The position numbers and the translations under genes are program-made. This document shows positions 52,051 through 61,223 of a stretch of DNA of 64,000 bases, piece after piece (the first letter of the stretch is position 1; every line of letters starts with the position of its first letter). Source of the stretch: Curtobacterium sp. 9128 (GTDB lineage Bacteria > Actinomycetota > Actinomycetes > Actinomycetales > Microbacteriaceae); assembly GCF_900086645.1 (NCBI RefSeq), contig NZ_LT576451.1, positions 3,720,001-3,784,000 on the forward strand, given 5' to 3'. The notes under the pieces are model-generated. The model made no database searches and had not been told where the DNA came from. It saw only the letters and a list, made by a program, of their open reading frames with translations.

Positions 52051-53418
52051 CTAGCGGACCGACTTGATCGGGAGGATGACGAGCGCACCGAGGAGCACGG
52101 CGACACCGGCGCCCCAGAGCATGAGCGTGTAGTTCTGCCCGCCGCCGATGCCGAGGAGGAACAGGCCGACCGCCGGGGCGAGCGACTGCGGCAGTGCGTT
52201 GGCGATGTTGATGACGCCGAGGTCCTTGCCGGGGCGCTCCGGGTCCGGCAGCACGTCGACGACCAGCGCGGTGTCGATGGCGGCGTAGATGCCGTAGGCG
52301 AAGCCCATCACGATCTCGGCGAAGTAGAACCCGCCGACGCTGTCGACGTGCGCGAGGATGACGAGACCGACCGCGGTGAGCGCGGTGGAGCTCCACACGA
52401 ACACCTTGCGGCGGCGGACGCGGTCGGACACCCATCCGGAGACCGATGCGCTGACGAGCAGTGCCACCGTGTAGAGGAGCACACCGAACGCGACGACCCC
52501 GACCGCTTCGGCCTGCGGGAGCCCGACGCGGTCCTCCATGTACAGCAGCCGGTAGGTCGTGAACATGAACGTGCCGAAGGTGATCAGGAAGCGGCCCCAC
52601 CAGGCGAGCCCGAAGTCGGGGTGCTTGATCGGGTTGGTCCAGAACGACGAGATCAGGTTGATCCAGCTGAACGGCTTGATCGTGCTCGTCGGCAGGTCGT
52701 CACGGGCGACGAACGAGTAGACGAGGATCAGGGCGATCGCCAGGATGCCAGGTGCGATGAAGAGCAGCGGGAGGTTGCCCACCAGGTAGACGGCGAGGTA
52801 CAGGCCGGCGAGGATCGCGAGGTTCTGCGCGAGGGCGATGACACTCGACGCCTTGCCGCGCTGGAACTCGGGCACGTTGTCGGCGAAGCTCGCGGTCAGC
52901 GCAGCCAGCACGGCGTTCGCGGACACCTGCGCCAGGACCCAGGCCACCGTCAGCTGCGGCACGTTCGGCGCGAAGGCGATCCAGGCGAGCGCGACGACGA
53001 AGACCACGATGCCGCCGACCATCCACGGACGCCGACGACCCCACCGGGTGCGGGTGCGGTCCGAGAACGCGCCGACGAGCGGGTTCGCGAAGAGTGCACC
53101 CAGGGCACCGAACGGCAGCACGGAGCCGACGATCGTCTCGGGGCTCGCGGGGTTCAGCTCGGTCGCCTTGATGGTCATCCCGACGAACACCGGGGTGAGC
53201 AGTGCGGCGAAGAGCCCGAACTGCGCGAGACTGAGCGCCCACATGTACTTCCGCCCGACACGCACGGTGCTGACGGACTGCGTGAGGCCCTCGACCGAGA
53301 ACGCACGGGATGCCGCTGCCGGATCCGTGCTCGTCGCGCCTGCGGCGGCGGTGACCGGCGGGGTTGCGGTCCCGGCGAGACCGGACTGCGGTTCTTCCTT
53401 CGACGTCGGTGTCGACAT
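52051..53418 (-). CDS. MFS transporter (glycoside/sugar, SLC45-like or GPH type)
   Basis: A 455-residue transporter with an Ala/Thr-rich N-terminal 45 residues and about twelve helices. The loop 2-3 motif GAFSDRTRTRWGRRRPWMV is characteristic of SLC45/GPH sugar:cation symporters. The start at 53418 gives MSTPTSKEEP. It leads the sugar operon; the divergent TetR gene at 53597 probably controls it. The 178-base intergenic region holds GTTGC-CTTGA-GCAAC as an operator candidate. Confidence 0.88.
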   Translation of the reverse strand: MSTPTSKEEPQSGLAGTATPPVTAAAGATSTDPAAASRAFSVEGLTQSVSTVRVGRKYMWALSLAQFGLFAALLTPVFVGMTIKATELNPASPETIVGSVLPFGALGALFANPLVGAFSDRTRTRWGRRRPWMVGGIVVFVVALAWIAFAPNVPQLTVAWVLAQVSANAVLAALTASFADNVPEFQRGKASSVIALAQNLAILAGLYLAVYLVGNLPLLFIAPGILAIALILVYSFVARDDLPTSTIKPFSWINLISSFWTNPIKHPDFGLAWWGRFLITFGTFMFTTYRLLYMEDRVGLPQAEAVGVVAFGVLLYTVALLVSASVSGWVSDRVRRRKVFVWSSTALTAVGLVILAHVDSVGGFYFAEIVMGFAYGIYAAIDTALVVDVLPDPERPGKDLGVINIANALPQSLAPAVGLFLLGIGGGQNYTLMLWGAGVAVLLGALVILPIKSVR

Positions 53419-53537
53419 GACTCCTCCTCGAGCCATCAGGGGCAGATGCCCTCCTGGATTCCTAGCCTCGCTAGGTTTTGAGGGACAGTAGCACCGAAAA
53501 CATCCGCGCGGAAGTATTGCGTCACGATTCCGTAGCA

Positions 53538-53552
53538 GTTGCCTTGAGCAAC
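53538..53552. promoter_or_regulatory. Operator candidate between TetR and MFS
   Basis: GTTGC-CTTGA-GCAAC, a 5-bp inverted repeat with a 5-base spacer, lies between the divergent tetR (53597) and sugar operon (53418) starts. Confidence 0.4.
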
Positions 53553-53596
53553 AGGTGTCACCGAGACGGCGCGGCCGTCCGCGGTAGCCTTCGACG

Positions 53597-54181
53597 GTGA
53601 GCTCCAACGACGGATCCGGCGCGCGAGGCCCCTACGCCAAGGGCGTGCAGCGTCGGAAGGAGATCCTCGACCGGACGCTCGACGTCGTGGCGTCGAAAGG
53701 CATCGACGGCACCTCGCTCCGGGCGATCGGCGAGGCCATCGGGGTCTCGCACGCGGCACTGCGGCACTACTTCGACTCGCGTGAGGCGCTCCTCCTCGAG
53801 GTCCTGCGGGAGCGTGACGCGGATTCGACCCGTCGGCTCGAGGGTGTCGACGGCGTCCTGAACCGGATGGCCGAGGCAGCCGACCACAACGTCAGCGTGC
53901 CCGGGCTCGTGACGATGTACACGACGCTCCTCGCGACGTCGGTGGAACCGGGCAACGAGACCTCCCGCGCCTTCTTCGCGGAGCGGTTCGAGATCGCCCG
54001 CGCGGACCTCGCCGGGCAGCTGCGCGACGAGCTGCAGGCATCCGGTCGACACTCCGACGCCGATCTCGACCAGGTCGCGTCGCTCATCGTCGCCGCGTTC
54101 GACGGCCTCCAGGTCCAGTGGCTGCTGGACCGCAGCGTCGACATCGCCGGGACCCTGCGCCTGCTGGAGCGCGTGCTCTGA
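53597..54181 (+). CDS. TetR-family regulator
   Basis: A 194-residue TetR protein with GTG start at 53597. The helix-turn-helix is TSLRAIGEAIGVSHAALRHY at about residues 39-58, with the GIDGTS lead-in typical of the family. The C-terminal domain resembles regulators of sugar-related operons in Microbacteriaceae by position only. It is divergent from the MFS-isomerase-dehydrogenase operon. Confidence 0.88.
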   Translation: MSSNDGSGARGPYAKGVQRRKEILDRTLDVVASKGIDGTSLRAIGEAIGVSHAALRHYFDSREALLLEVLRERDADSTRRLEGVDGVLNRMAEAADHNVSVPGLVTMYTTLLATSVEPGNETSRAFFAERFEIARADLAGQLRDELQASGRHSDADLDQVASLIVAAFDGLQVQWLLDRSVDIAGTLRLLERVL

Positions 54182-54225
54182 CGAACCCCCGGACGCCCCA
54201 GCCGGCCGTCCGTACTGTCGGGCGC

Positions 54226-55070
54226 ATGAGCACCCCGCCGCGCGCACCCGGCCTGCCCCGGAACACCTGGATCGCGCTCGGCGTGGTGGTCGTGTAGGTG
54301 CTGCTCGCTGCTGGACTCGGCAACGCGCTCGACGGACTCGCCCCGAGGACGACGTCCGAGCGCAGTTCGCCCTGGGACACCTGATCCCGCTGCCGATCGG
54401 GATCGCGCTCGTCCTGCTGTTCCTCCGCGTCGCCCGATGGGGCAGGGGCGTCTGGCGCAAGACCCCGACGCCGGCACTGACGCCCCGTCGCTGGTGGCTC
54501 GTGTCGATCCCGGTCCTCGCGGTGCTGGTGCCGATCAGCCAGCTCGACACGGTGCCGTGGGGTGCGCGGAGCGTCTGGTTCCTGGCGCTCATCGCGCTCG
54601 GCACGCTCCTGGTGGGGTTCGGCGAGGAGCTCGTGATGCGCGGCGTGCTGCTCACCGCGGTCCGCGAACGGCACGGCGAGTTCGTGACGATGCTCGTCAC
54701 CGCCGTGGTCTTCGGCGTGGCGCACGCCCCCGGGAGCCTGATCGCCGGTGTCCCACCGGCGTTCGTCCTCTTCCAGGTCGGCGCGCTCGTCGGGACGGGG
54801 GTCGCCTACTACTGGGTGCGTCGGGTGACCGGCCGGATCTGGGTCGGGATGCTCGTGCACGCGTTCACGGACTGGGTCCTGTACGTCGCCTCCGACGCAG
54901 GCACGCCGACGGCGGCACTTACCGTGGGCACGGGCGACCTCGGCGGCTCCGTCTTCACCGCCGTCGTCTCGGTCCTGCTCCTCCTCGCGACGCTCGTCAG
55001 CGTCATCAGCGTCATCCGCGAGGACCGGCGCACCCGACGCGACTCGAAGTACGGGCGCCCCGCGCCCTGA
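54226..55070 (+). pseudogene. CPBP intramembrane metalloprotease, inactivated
   Basis: The ATG at 54226 opens a plausible N-terminus ending in a membrane helix, but codon 24 is TAG (54295-54297). The frame then reads GLGNALDGLAP and shifts near 54341-54345, inside a CCCC run, into the frame that continues as AQFALGHLIPLPIGIALVLL. The rest, to 55070, is a good CPBP (CAAX-like) protease: GEELVMRG (EExxxR), FGVAHAP and MLVHAFTDW. A GTG at 54501 could still start a shortened protein. Two independent lesions indicate decay; sequencing error could explain one. Confidence 0.8.
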
Positions 55071-55090
55071 CGGACGTCCGGACACGGACA

Positions 55091-55122
55091 GGAGGCTCGG
55101 TGCCAGCTGGCACCGAGCCTCC
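55091..55122. repeat. Dispersed palindrome, copy 5 (perfect 32 bp)
   Basis: Its 32 bases are identical to copy 3. The stem can extend several more pairs on each side (ACGGACA/TGTCTGT). It lies between the CPBP pseudogene and the convergent MBL gene, 20 bases beyond the MBL stop. Confidence 0.9.
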
Positions 55123-55141
55123 TGTCTGTCGCCTGGTCGCG

Positions 55142-55777
55142 TCAGACCGTGATGGTCTCGCCGTCCGGGACGGTGACCAGCTCGACACCGGTCAGCTGCC
55201 CCGTGAACTGCGCGAAGGAGCCCTTGCCGGCGTCGCTCAGCATGAGGTCGTGGATCTGCACGGCACGGGCGGGGTGCACGGCGCGCACGAAGTCGACCAG
55301 CTCGCCGAGCTTCGCCCAGGGACCGGAGGTCGGGACGAGGAGCGTCTGGACCGATTCCTCGGGCACGAAGTACGCGTCGCCCGGGTGGTACACGTTGCCG
55401 TCGACGACGTAGCCGACGTTGCGCATGAGCGGGATGTCCGCGTGGATGACCGCGTGGTCACCACCGACGACCTGCACGGCGAAGCCGGCGGCCTCGAACG
55501 CGTCGCCTGCGGTGACCGTCGTGACGCGGCCGTCCCGATCGCCGAGCTCGGCAGCGACGTTCGCCGGAGCCCAGACGCGGAGGTCGGGCTGGGCGTCGAG
55601 CGCCGCACCCAGGATCGTGGCGTCGAAGTGGTCGGGGTGGTCGTGGGTGACGAGCACCGCGGTGGTGTGCGCGACGAGTTCCGCGGAGTTCGGCGTGTAG
55701 GCGCCCGGATCGATCACGAGGGTCTGCTCGCCCTTGGTGAGCACGACGGTGGCGTGGGTGTACTTCGTGAGTTCCAT
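55142..55777 (-). CDS. MBL-fold metallo-hydrolase (UlaG/YcjA-like)
   Basis: A 211-residue metallo-beta-lactamase-fold protein with the metal motif VTHDHPDHFD at about residues 43-52, VIDPGAY before it, and later ligands in VVGGDHAVI and YHPGDAYF. It resembles the L-ascorbate-6-phosphate lactonase-like subgroup with only a partial metal set; the substrate is unknown. It is divergent from a MarR gene, sharing a 25-bp palindrome immediately upstream of both starts. Confidence 0.88.
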   Translation of the reverse strand: MELTKYTHATVVLTKGEQTLVIDPGAYTPNSAELVAHTTAVLVTHDHPDHFDATILGAALDAQPDLRVWAPANVAAELGDRDGRVTTVTAGDAFEAAGFAVQVVGGDHAVIHADIPLMRNVGYVVDGNVYHPGDAYFVPEESVQTLLVPTSGPWAKLGELVDFVRAVHPARAVQIHDLMLSDAGKGSFAQFTGQLTGVELVTVPDGETITV

Positions 55778-55783
55778 GCCCGT

Positions 55784-55808
55784 AACTGTACAGGCTGCCT
55801 GTACAGTT
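55784..55808. promoter_or_regulatory. MarR operator candidate (25-bp perfect palindrome)
   Basis: AACTGTACAGG-CTG-CCTGTACAGTT lies 6 bases from the MBL start and 5 bases from the MarR start. Such a position would block both genes, fitting autoregulation by the MarR protein. Confidence 0.75.
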
Positions 55809-55813
55809 TTCCC

Positions 55814-56263
55814 ATGGGCATCGATGAGCAGACGTTCACGCTCGACGACGCGAACGAACTCCGACGGGCGATCGGCGAGAGCGTGCGCGCGATCCGCCGG
55901 ACGGAGACCACGCCGGAGGGGCAGATCGAGGTGCTCGGGTTCCTCGCCCGGGACGGCGCCTACAGCATCGCGGCGCTCGCGCGGCTGCGACGGGTGCGCC
56001 ACCAGACGATGCGGGTGACGGTGGCGGACCTCGAGGAGCAGGGGCTCGTGGCGCGGACCCCGGACCCGGCCGATGCCCGGGGCGTGCTCGTCGCACTGAC
56101 CGACACGGGGCGGGAGGTGATCGCGTCCTCGCGCATCCGCCGGTCGACGCGGATCCTGGCGGCCGCCGAACGTGCGCTGACACCGTCCGAGCGAGCGGTC
56201 CTCGCGCAGGCCGCCGCCGCGCTCGACAAGCTGACGGCGGCGCTGCACGCCGACGGGCAGTGA
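55814..56263 (+). CDS. MarR-family regulator (divergent from MBL gene)
   Basis: A 149-residue winged-helix protein starting at 55814. The recognition region is YSIAALARLRRVRHQTMRVTV and the wing follows at DPADARGVLVALT. The palindromic site ends 5 bases before the ATG, so the transcript leader must be very short or absent. It probably represses itself and the MBL gene. Confidence 0.86.
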   Translation: MGIDEQTFTLDDANELRRAIGESVRAIRRTETTPEGQIEVLGFLARDGAYSIAALARLRRVRHQTMRVTVADLEEQGLVARTPDPADARGVLVALTDTGREVIASSRIRRSTRILAAAERALTPSERAVLAQAAAALDKLTAALHADGQ

Positions 56264-56311
56264 CCGGGGCGCTGCGGCGGCGGCCCGGCACCGCGACTGG
56301 TCGGCGACTCC

Positions 56312-56611
56312 TCAGACGCTGCGGAGACGGCCGGGCCCGACCGGGAGCAGCCCGCCGCGGTACTCGAGGACGTCGTCGGACGCGGTGACGGTCACCGACG
56401 CGGCACCGAACCGCCACGCCCGGTTGAACAGGTAGACGCCGAGGGCCGTCGTGCCCTCGTCGGGGACCGCCCACGTGCCCGTCCCCCACTGCGCCGGGTG
56501 CCCGACGCCGTCGATCGTCACGGTCGGCCGGGCGAACCACGCGAACGCGGGCTTCACGATCCGGAGCTCGACGCGACGCCTGGTCATCCCCGAGGGCAGC
56601 ACTGCATCCAC
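56312..56611 (-). CDS. Hypothetical protein (99 residues)
   Basis: A small protein, not recognised. The core TVTIDGVGHPAQWGTGTWAV and ALGVYLFNRAWRFGAASVTV suggests an all-beta domain with alternating hydrophobic residues. A start at the first Met (56611) or Met9 (56587) is possible. There is no membrane helix. It lies between two MarR genes, 20 bases from the start of neither, so it is probably its own unit. Confidence 0.55.
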   Translation of the reverse strand: MDAVLPSGMTRRRVELRIVKPAFAWFARPTVTIDGVGHPAQWGTGTWAVPDEGTTALGVYLFNRAWRFGAASVTVTASDDVLEYRGGLLPVGPGRLRSV

Positions 56612-56631
56612 CGCCGAAGACTACGGGACGA

Positions 56632-57108
56632 TCAGAGCTGCCGGAGCAACCGTGCGAGCTCGTCGAGGTCGTGCTCGGACCACCGCGAGAGCGCGCCCCG
56701 GAACTCGTCCCGAGCGGTACTCCGTGTGCGCTCCATCCGTTCGATCGCGTCCGCGGTGGCCGCGACGATGATCGCCCGCCGATCCGTCGGGTCGGTCGAC
56801 CGGGACACGAGCCCGAGCTCCTCGAGCTGGTGCAGCTGCCGGCTGAGGACGCTCTTGTCGAACCCGAGGGCCTCGGCGAGGTCGCGCGCACCGGTCGGAC
56901 CACCGACGACGAGCTCCACCAGTGTCCGGTACCCGGACGGCTGCAGGGCCGGATCGATGTCGTCGGAGCGCTGTCGCATCTGCTGGCGGTACGCGTTGTA
57001 CAGGGCGGCGAACTGCCGCTCGAGCGTGTCGATGCGGGTCGCGATCCCGTCGGGGACCCCGGGCCCGGCCGACTCCGTTGGCTTGGTCACCTCACGAGTG
57101 TCGACCAT
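56632..57108 (-). CDS. MarR-family regulator of the adjacent exporter
   Basis: A 158-residue winged-helix protein (TGARDLAEALGFDKSVLSRQ, wing RSTDPTDRRAIIV). Its ATG at 57108 lies 17 bases inside the 3' end of the exporter gene on the same strand, so the two are translationally coupled and share a promoter. Two palindromes at that promoter suggest autoregulation. Confidence 0.88.
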   Translation of the reverse strand: MVDTREVTKPTESAGPGVPDGIATRIDTLERQFAALYNAYRQQMRQRSDDIDPALQPSGYRTLVELVVGGPTGARDLAEALGFDKSVLSRQLHQLEELGLVSRSTDPTDRRAIIVAATADAIERMERTRSTARDEFRGALSRWSEHDLDELARLLRQL

Positions 57109-58804
57109 GTGTCCTGCCACCGCCCTGCGAACCACTGGTCTCGATCACCGGGTTCGAGCCCGTGACGGTCCCGACGCCGGCGAAGTCCTCGGCGGATCCC
57201 GCGAGCGGCCCCTGGTCGGTGGAGCGCTCGGCGACGGTCTTCGTGGTGAGCGGCTTGTTCGGCATGAAGACGATCGCCAGGACGAGGAGGATCGCGATCG
57301 GAGCGGCGATGAGGAAGATGTTCGCGACCGCCTGGCCGTAGGCGGACTCGATGATCTCGCGGACGCCGTGCGGCAGCTGGCTGACGGCCGGGATGCTGCC
57401 GGAGGCGAGCTCCTTCGCGACGGCTGCGCCCTTCTCGCCGAGCGCCGCGATCGCCTTGCCGAGCTCCGCCTGCTTGTCACCGATCAGGTCCGATACCCGG
57501 GTGCCGAGGACGGTCCCGAGGACGGAGACGCCGAGCGCACCACCGAGCGACCGGAAGAACGCAACACCGGCGGACGCCGCACCGATGTTCTTCGGCTCGG
57601 TGGTGTTCTGCACGACGAGGACGAGGTTCTGCATGACCGAGCCGACCCCGGCGCCCATGACGAACATGTAGACCGCGACGACGACGTACGGGGTGTCGTA
57701 CTGGATCGTGCCCATCAGTGCGAGACCGACCACGAGTGCGATCGACCCGATCGTCATGATCGGCTTCCACTTGCCCGTCTTCGTGACGAGCATGCCGCCG
57801 ACGGTCGAGGCGATGAGCAGACCGCCGATCATCGGGATGGTGAGGAGGCCGGACTGCGTCGGGGTCGCCCCGCGGGCCAGCTGCATGTACTGCGCCAGGT
57901 AGACCGTCGCGCCGAACATGGCGATGCCGACGGCGATCGAGCCGATCACGGCCATCGTGAAGGTGCGGTTCCGGAAGAGGGTCATCGGGATGACCGGCTC
58001 CGTGGCGCGCAGCTCGACGAACACGGTGGCGACGAGCAGGACGACCGCGCCGATCACCATGACGAAGGACGTGGGCGACACCCAGTCGAAGTTCTTGCCG
58101 GCCAGCGTGACCCAGATCAGCAGCAGCGAGACGCCGCCCGCGATGAACGCGATGCCGAGGTAGTCGATCGAGACCTTGCGCTTCGGCAGGGCACGCAGCT
58201 TCAGGGTGAGCTGGAGCAGGATGATCGCGGCGATCGCGAACGGGACGCCGACGAAGAAGTTCCAGCGCCATCCGAGGCTGTCCGTCAGCAGACCGCCGAA
58301 CAGCGGGCCGCCGACGGTGCCGACCGCCATGACGGCACCGAAGTAGCCGCCGTAGCGCCCGCGCTCGCGGGGGCTGATGATGTCGGCGAGGATGATCTGG
58401 CTCAGCGCGGTCAGACCACCGGCGCCGAGGCCCTGCACCACGCGGAAGGTGATGAGCGTGCCGGGGTTCTCCGAGAAGCCGGCGAGTGCGGAGCCGAGGA
58501 CGAAGATCACCAGCGACAGCTGGATGAGGAGCTTGCGGTTGAAGAGGTCGGCGAGCTTGCCCCAGACCGGGGTCGACACCGTCGTGGCGAGCAGGGTCGA
58601 CGTCACCACCCACGTGTAGGCGCTCTCGCCACCACCCAGGTCGCCGATGATGCGCGGGAGCGAAGTGCTGACCACCGTCGACGCCAGGATCGCGACGAAC
58701 ATGCCGAGCAGCAGGCCGGACAGGGCCTCGAGCACCTGACGGTGCGACATCGCGGGTGCTGCAGACTCTTGGTCGTGCACGGCTGCTGGTGGTGTGTGTG
58801 ACAT
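57092..58804 (-). CDS. MFS multidrug exporter, DHA2 (14-helix) type
   Basis: A 570-residue exporter with fourteen hydrophobic segments: motif A KLADLFNRKLLIQL, motif C-like GGPLFGGLLTDSLGWRW, and a long loop before the last helix (about residues 440-490) that is extended compared with typical DHA2 proteins. The Met at 58804 follows a GGGAG-type site. It is followed on the same transcript by the MarR gene, an arrangement in which the repressor is last. Confidence 0.92.
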   Translation of the reverse strand: MSHTPPAAVHDQESAAPAMSHRQVLEALSGLLLGMFVAILASTVVSTSLPRIIGDLGGGESAYTWVVTSTLLATTVSTPVWGKLADLFNRKLLIQLSLVIFVLGSALAGFSENPGTLITFRVVQGLGAGGLTALSQIILADIISPRERGRYGGYFGAVMAVGTVGGPLFGGLLTDSLGWRWNFFVGVPFAIAAIILLQLTLKLRALPKRKVSIDYLGIAFIAGGVSLLLIWVTLAGKNFDWVSPTSFVMVIGAVVLLVATVFVELRATEPVIPMTLFRNRTFTMAVIGSIAVGIAMFGATVYLAQYMQLARGATPTQSGLLTIPMIGGLLIASTVGGMLVTKTGKWKPIMTIGSIALVVGLALMGTIQYDTPYVVVAVYMFVMGAGVGSVMQNLVLVVQNTTEPKNIGAASAGVAFFRSLGGALGVSVLGTVLGTRVSDLIGDKQAELGKAIAALGEKGAAVAKELASGSIPAVSQLPHGVREIIESAYGQAVANIFLIAAPIAILLVLAIVFMPNKPLTTKTVAERSTDQGPLAGSAEDFAGVGTVTGSNPVIETSGSQGGGRTHGRHS

Positions 58805-58848
58805 CGGGCTCCCTCGGTGGAACGGGATGCCACGCTGCATCCGAAAAG

Positions 58849-58890
58849 TTGACAGACGTCAATCATCGCACATGGTTGACCGATGTCAAC
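58849..58890 (-). promoter_or_regulatory. Promoter with two MarR operator candidates
   Basis: The minus strand has TTGACA (58889-58884), 16 bases, then GATGAT (58867-58862). GTTGAC-CGAT-GTCAAC (58875-58890) overlaps the -35 box and TTGAC-AGAC-GTCAA (58849-58862) overlaps the -10 box. The two palindromes share the same half-site. Confidence 0.75.
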
Positions 58891-58954
58891 GAGTGCGGCC
58901 GACATGGTTGGCCGCTAGATTGTTGAACAACTTCGGCGACGACAGGGGGTACGC

Positions 58955-59722
58955 GTGACGACGATCGACCTGAACAGCGACCTCGGCGAGGGCTACGGCG
59001 CCTGGACGATGGGCGACGACACCGCGATGCTCGACGTCGTCTCGAGCGCGAACGTCGCCTGCGGCTTCCATGCCGGCGACCCGACGATCATGCTCGCCAC
59101 GGCCCGCGCTGCGGCATCGCGTGGGGTCGCGGTCGGGGCGCACGTGGCCTACCGCGACCTCGTGGGCTTCGGTCGCAGACCGGTCCAGGTCACGCCGGAC
59201 GAACTGCACGCCGACGTCGTCCACCAGCTCGGCGCGATGGCGGCCACCGCACGGGTCGCCGGCACGACCGTGACCTACGTGAAGCCGCACGGCGCGCTGT
59301 ACAACACCGCGTGCGCAGACCCGGTGCAGGCCGACGCGGTGACCCGGGCGGTCGCCGACGTCGACCCGTCCCTGGCCGTGCTCGCGCTGCCGGGGTCCGA
59401 ACTCCTCCGTGCCGCCGAACGCCAAGGACTGCGCTCGGTCACCGAGTCCTTCGCGGACCGCGCGTACGAACCGGACGGGTCGCTGGTGTCGAGGAGCACG
59501 GCGGGCGCGGTGCTGCACGACCCGGACGTCGTGGCGGCCCGCGTGCTCCGGATGGTCACCGAGGGCGTCGCCACCGCTGTCGACGGCTCGGAGATCCCGG
59601 TGCGCGCCGACTCGGTCTGCGTGCACGGTGACTCACCGGACGCCGTCGCGATGGCCCGCGCGATCCGTGCACTGCTCACCGAGCAGGGCATCACGATCGC
59701 GCCGTTCGCCCCGGCGCCGTGA
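58955..59722 (+). CDS. pxpA: 5-oxoprolinase subunit A
   Basis: Part of the ATP-dependent PxpABC complex that opens 5-oxoproline to glutamate. The 255-residue LamB/YcsF protein starts with GTG at 58955. Signature parts are [44 protein letters not shown] and [11 protein letters not shown]. It overlaps pxpB by a TGATG junction. It is a known three-gene unit and prevents build-up of 5-oxoproline formed from glutamine or glutamate. Confidence 0.95.
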   Translation: MTTIDLNSDLGEGYGAWTMGDDTAMLDVVSSANVACGFHAGDPTIMLATARAAASRGVAVGAHVAYRDLVGFGRRPVQVTPDELHADVVHQLGAMAATARVAGTTVTYVKPHGALYNTACADPVQADAVTRAVADVDPSLAVLALPGSELLRAAERQGLRSVTESFADRAYEPDGSLVSRSTAGAVLHDPDVVAARVLRMVTEGVATAVDGSEIPVRADSVCVHGDSPDAVAMARAIRALLTEQGITIAPFAPAP

Positions 59723-60342
59723 TGCCCGACGTGCGACCAGCGGGTGGCACCGCCCTGCTCGTCACGTTCGGGTCGCTGGCCGAGGTCGTGGCGTTCCGCG
59801 CGGGGATCACCGCCGCGGTGCTCCCAGGCGTGACCGAGGTCGTGTCCGGCGCCCGCACGCTCCTCGTCCGGTTCGACCCGGCCAGGACGGACGCCGGGCG
59901 GCTCCGCGCCGACCTCGCGCGCGTTGAGCCCGCGGACACCGAGCGGGCCGGCGACATCGACCCGCTCGTCGTCCCCGTCACCTACGACGGCGACGATCTC
60001 GACGCGGTCGGCTCCATCACGGGCATGACGCGGGACGAGCTCGTCGCGTGGCACACGGATCAGGTCTGGACGAGCGCGTTCTGCGGCTTCGCCCCGGGTT
60101 TCAGCTACCTCACCGGCACCTCGCCCGCGTTGGACCTCCCCCGTCGCGACACCGCGCGCACCGCCGTCCCGAGCGGGGCCGTCGCCCTCGCGGGCGAGTT
60201 CAGCGCGGTCTACCCGCGGGTCTCGCCCGGCGGATGGCAGCTCATCGGCCGCACCGACGTCCCGATGTGGTCGGTCGACCGCGACCCACCGGCGCTCGCC
60301 CCCGCTGGCACCCGGATCCGCTTCGTGAGGGCCGACTCGTGA
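59722..60342 (+). CDS. pxpB: 5-oxoprolinase subunit B
   Basis: A 206-residue KipI/allophanate hydrolase subunit 1-like protein with VPVTYDGDDLD, FCGFAPGFSYLTG and VPSGAVALAGEFSAVYP. ATG at 59722 overlaps the pxpA stop; a GTG three bases earlier is an alternative. It forms the PxpBC half of the complex, which phosphorylates the substrate. The stop overlaps pxpC (GTGA). Confidence 0.95.
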   Translation: MPDVRPAGGTALLVTFGSLAEVVAFRAGITAAVLPGVTEVVSGARTLLVRFDPARTDAGRLRADLARVEPADTERAGDIDPLVVPVTYDGDDLDAVGSITGMTRDELVAWHTDQVWTSAFCGFAPGFSYLTGTSPALDLPRRDTARTAVPSGAVALAGEFSAVYPRVSPGGWQLIGRTDVPMWSVDRDPPALAPAGTRIRFVRADS

Positions 60343-61223
60343 GCACGCTCACCGTCCTGCGCGTCGGCTTCGGCGTCACGACCCAGGACCTCGGTCGCCC
60401 CGGCCTCAGCGACATGGGCCTCGGCGCAGCAGGTGCCGCCGATCGCGGGTCCGCAGCACTGGCCAACCGCATGGTCGGCAACCGTCCGGACGCGGCCGTC
60501 CTGGAGGCCCTGCTCGGCTCCGTCACGCTCCGCGCCGATTCGCACGTGGTCACCGCCGTCACCGGGGCCGCTCCCGCGGTCCACGTCACGCGGGCGGACG
60601 GCTCGGTCCGCGGCGCGGCCGCGCACGAGGTCGTCACGCTCGACCCCGGCGACACGCTCGACATCGGCGTGCCGGACGCCGGGCTGCGCACGTACGTCGC
60701 GGTCCGTGGCGGGTTCGGGGTCGCGCCGGTCCTCGGGAGCCGGTCGTGGGATTCACTCGCGCGGCTCGGTCCGGCGCCCGTGGTCGCCGGCGACGTACTC
60801 GACATCGGGAACGCCGCGGACGCGTGGCCCGTCGTCGACGCCGTCGCCCCGCCGCTCGGGCCCTGGCCGTGGGAGCCCGTCGTGCTCGACGTCGTGCCGG
60901 GGCCCCGCGACGGCTGGTTCACGCCCGGGTGGCGGACGACGCTGACCGGCCAGGACCACCACGTCACGCAGGACAGCGACCGTGTCGGGGTCCGGACGAC
61001 CGCCGCCGAACCATTGGTCCGGGCGGTCACGCACGAGCTCCCGAGCGAAGGCGTCGAGACCGGCTCGCTGCAGGTCCCACCGGCGGGCTTCCCCGTGCTC
61101 TTCCTCGCCGACCACCCGGTGACCGGCGGCTACCCGGTCGTCGCGGTCCTCACGCCGGGGTCCGTCGACCGTGCGGCACAGCTTCGCCCGGGCGACACGG
61201 TCCGCTTCCGCGTCAGCGGATGA
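60339..61223 (+). CDS. pxpC: 5-oxoprolinase subunit C
   Basis: A 294-residue KipA/allophanate hydrolase subunit 2-like protein (TTQDLGRPGLSDMGLGAAGA, ANRMVGNRPDAAVLEA, VRGGFGVAPVLGSRSWD, DRVGVR and DHPVTGGYPVVAV). GTG at 60339. The last 11 bases overlap the convergent TetR gene. Confidence 0.95.
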   Translation: MSTLTVLRVGFGVTTQDLGRPGLSDMGLGAAGAADRGSAALANRMVGNRPDAAVLEALLGSVTLRADSHVVTAVTGAAPAVHVTRADGSVRGAAAHEVVTLDPGDTLDIGVPDAGLRTYVAVRGGFGVAPVLGSRSWDSLARLGPAPVVAGDVLDIGNAADAWPVVDAVAPPLGPWPWEPVVLDVVPGPRDGWFTPGWRTTLTGQDHHVTQDSDRVGVRTTAAEPLVRAVTHELPSEGVETGSLQVPPAGFPVLFLADHPVTGGYPVVAVLTPGSVDRAAQLRPGDTVRFRVSG

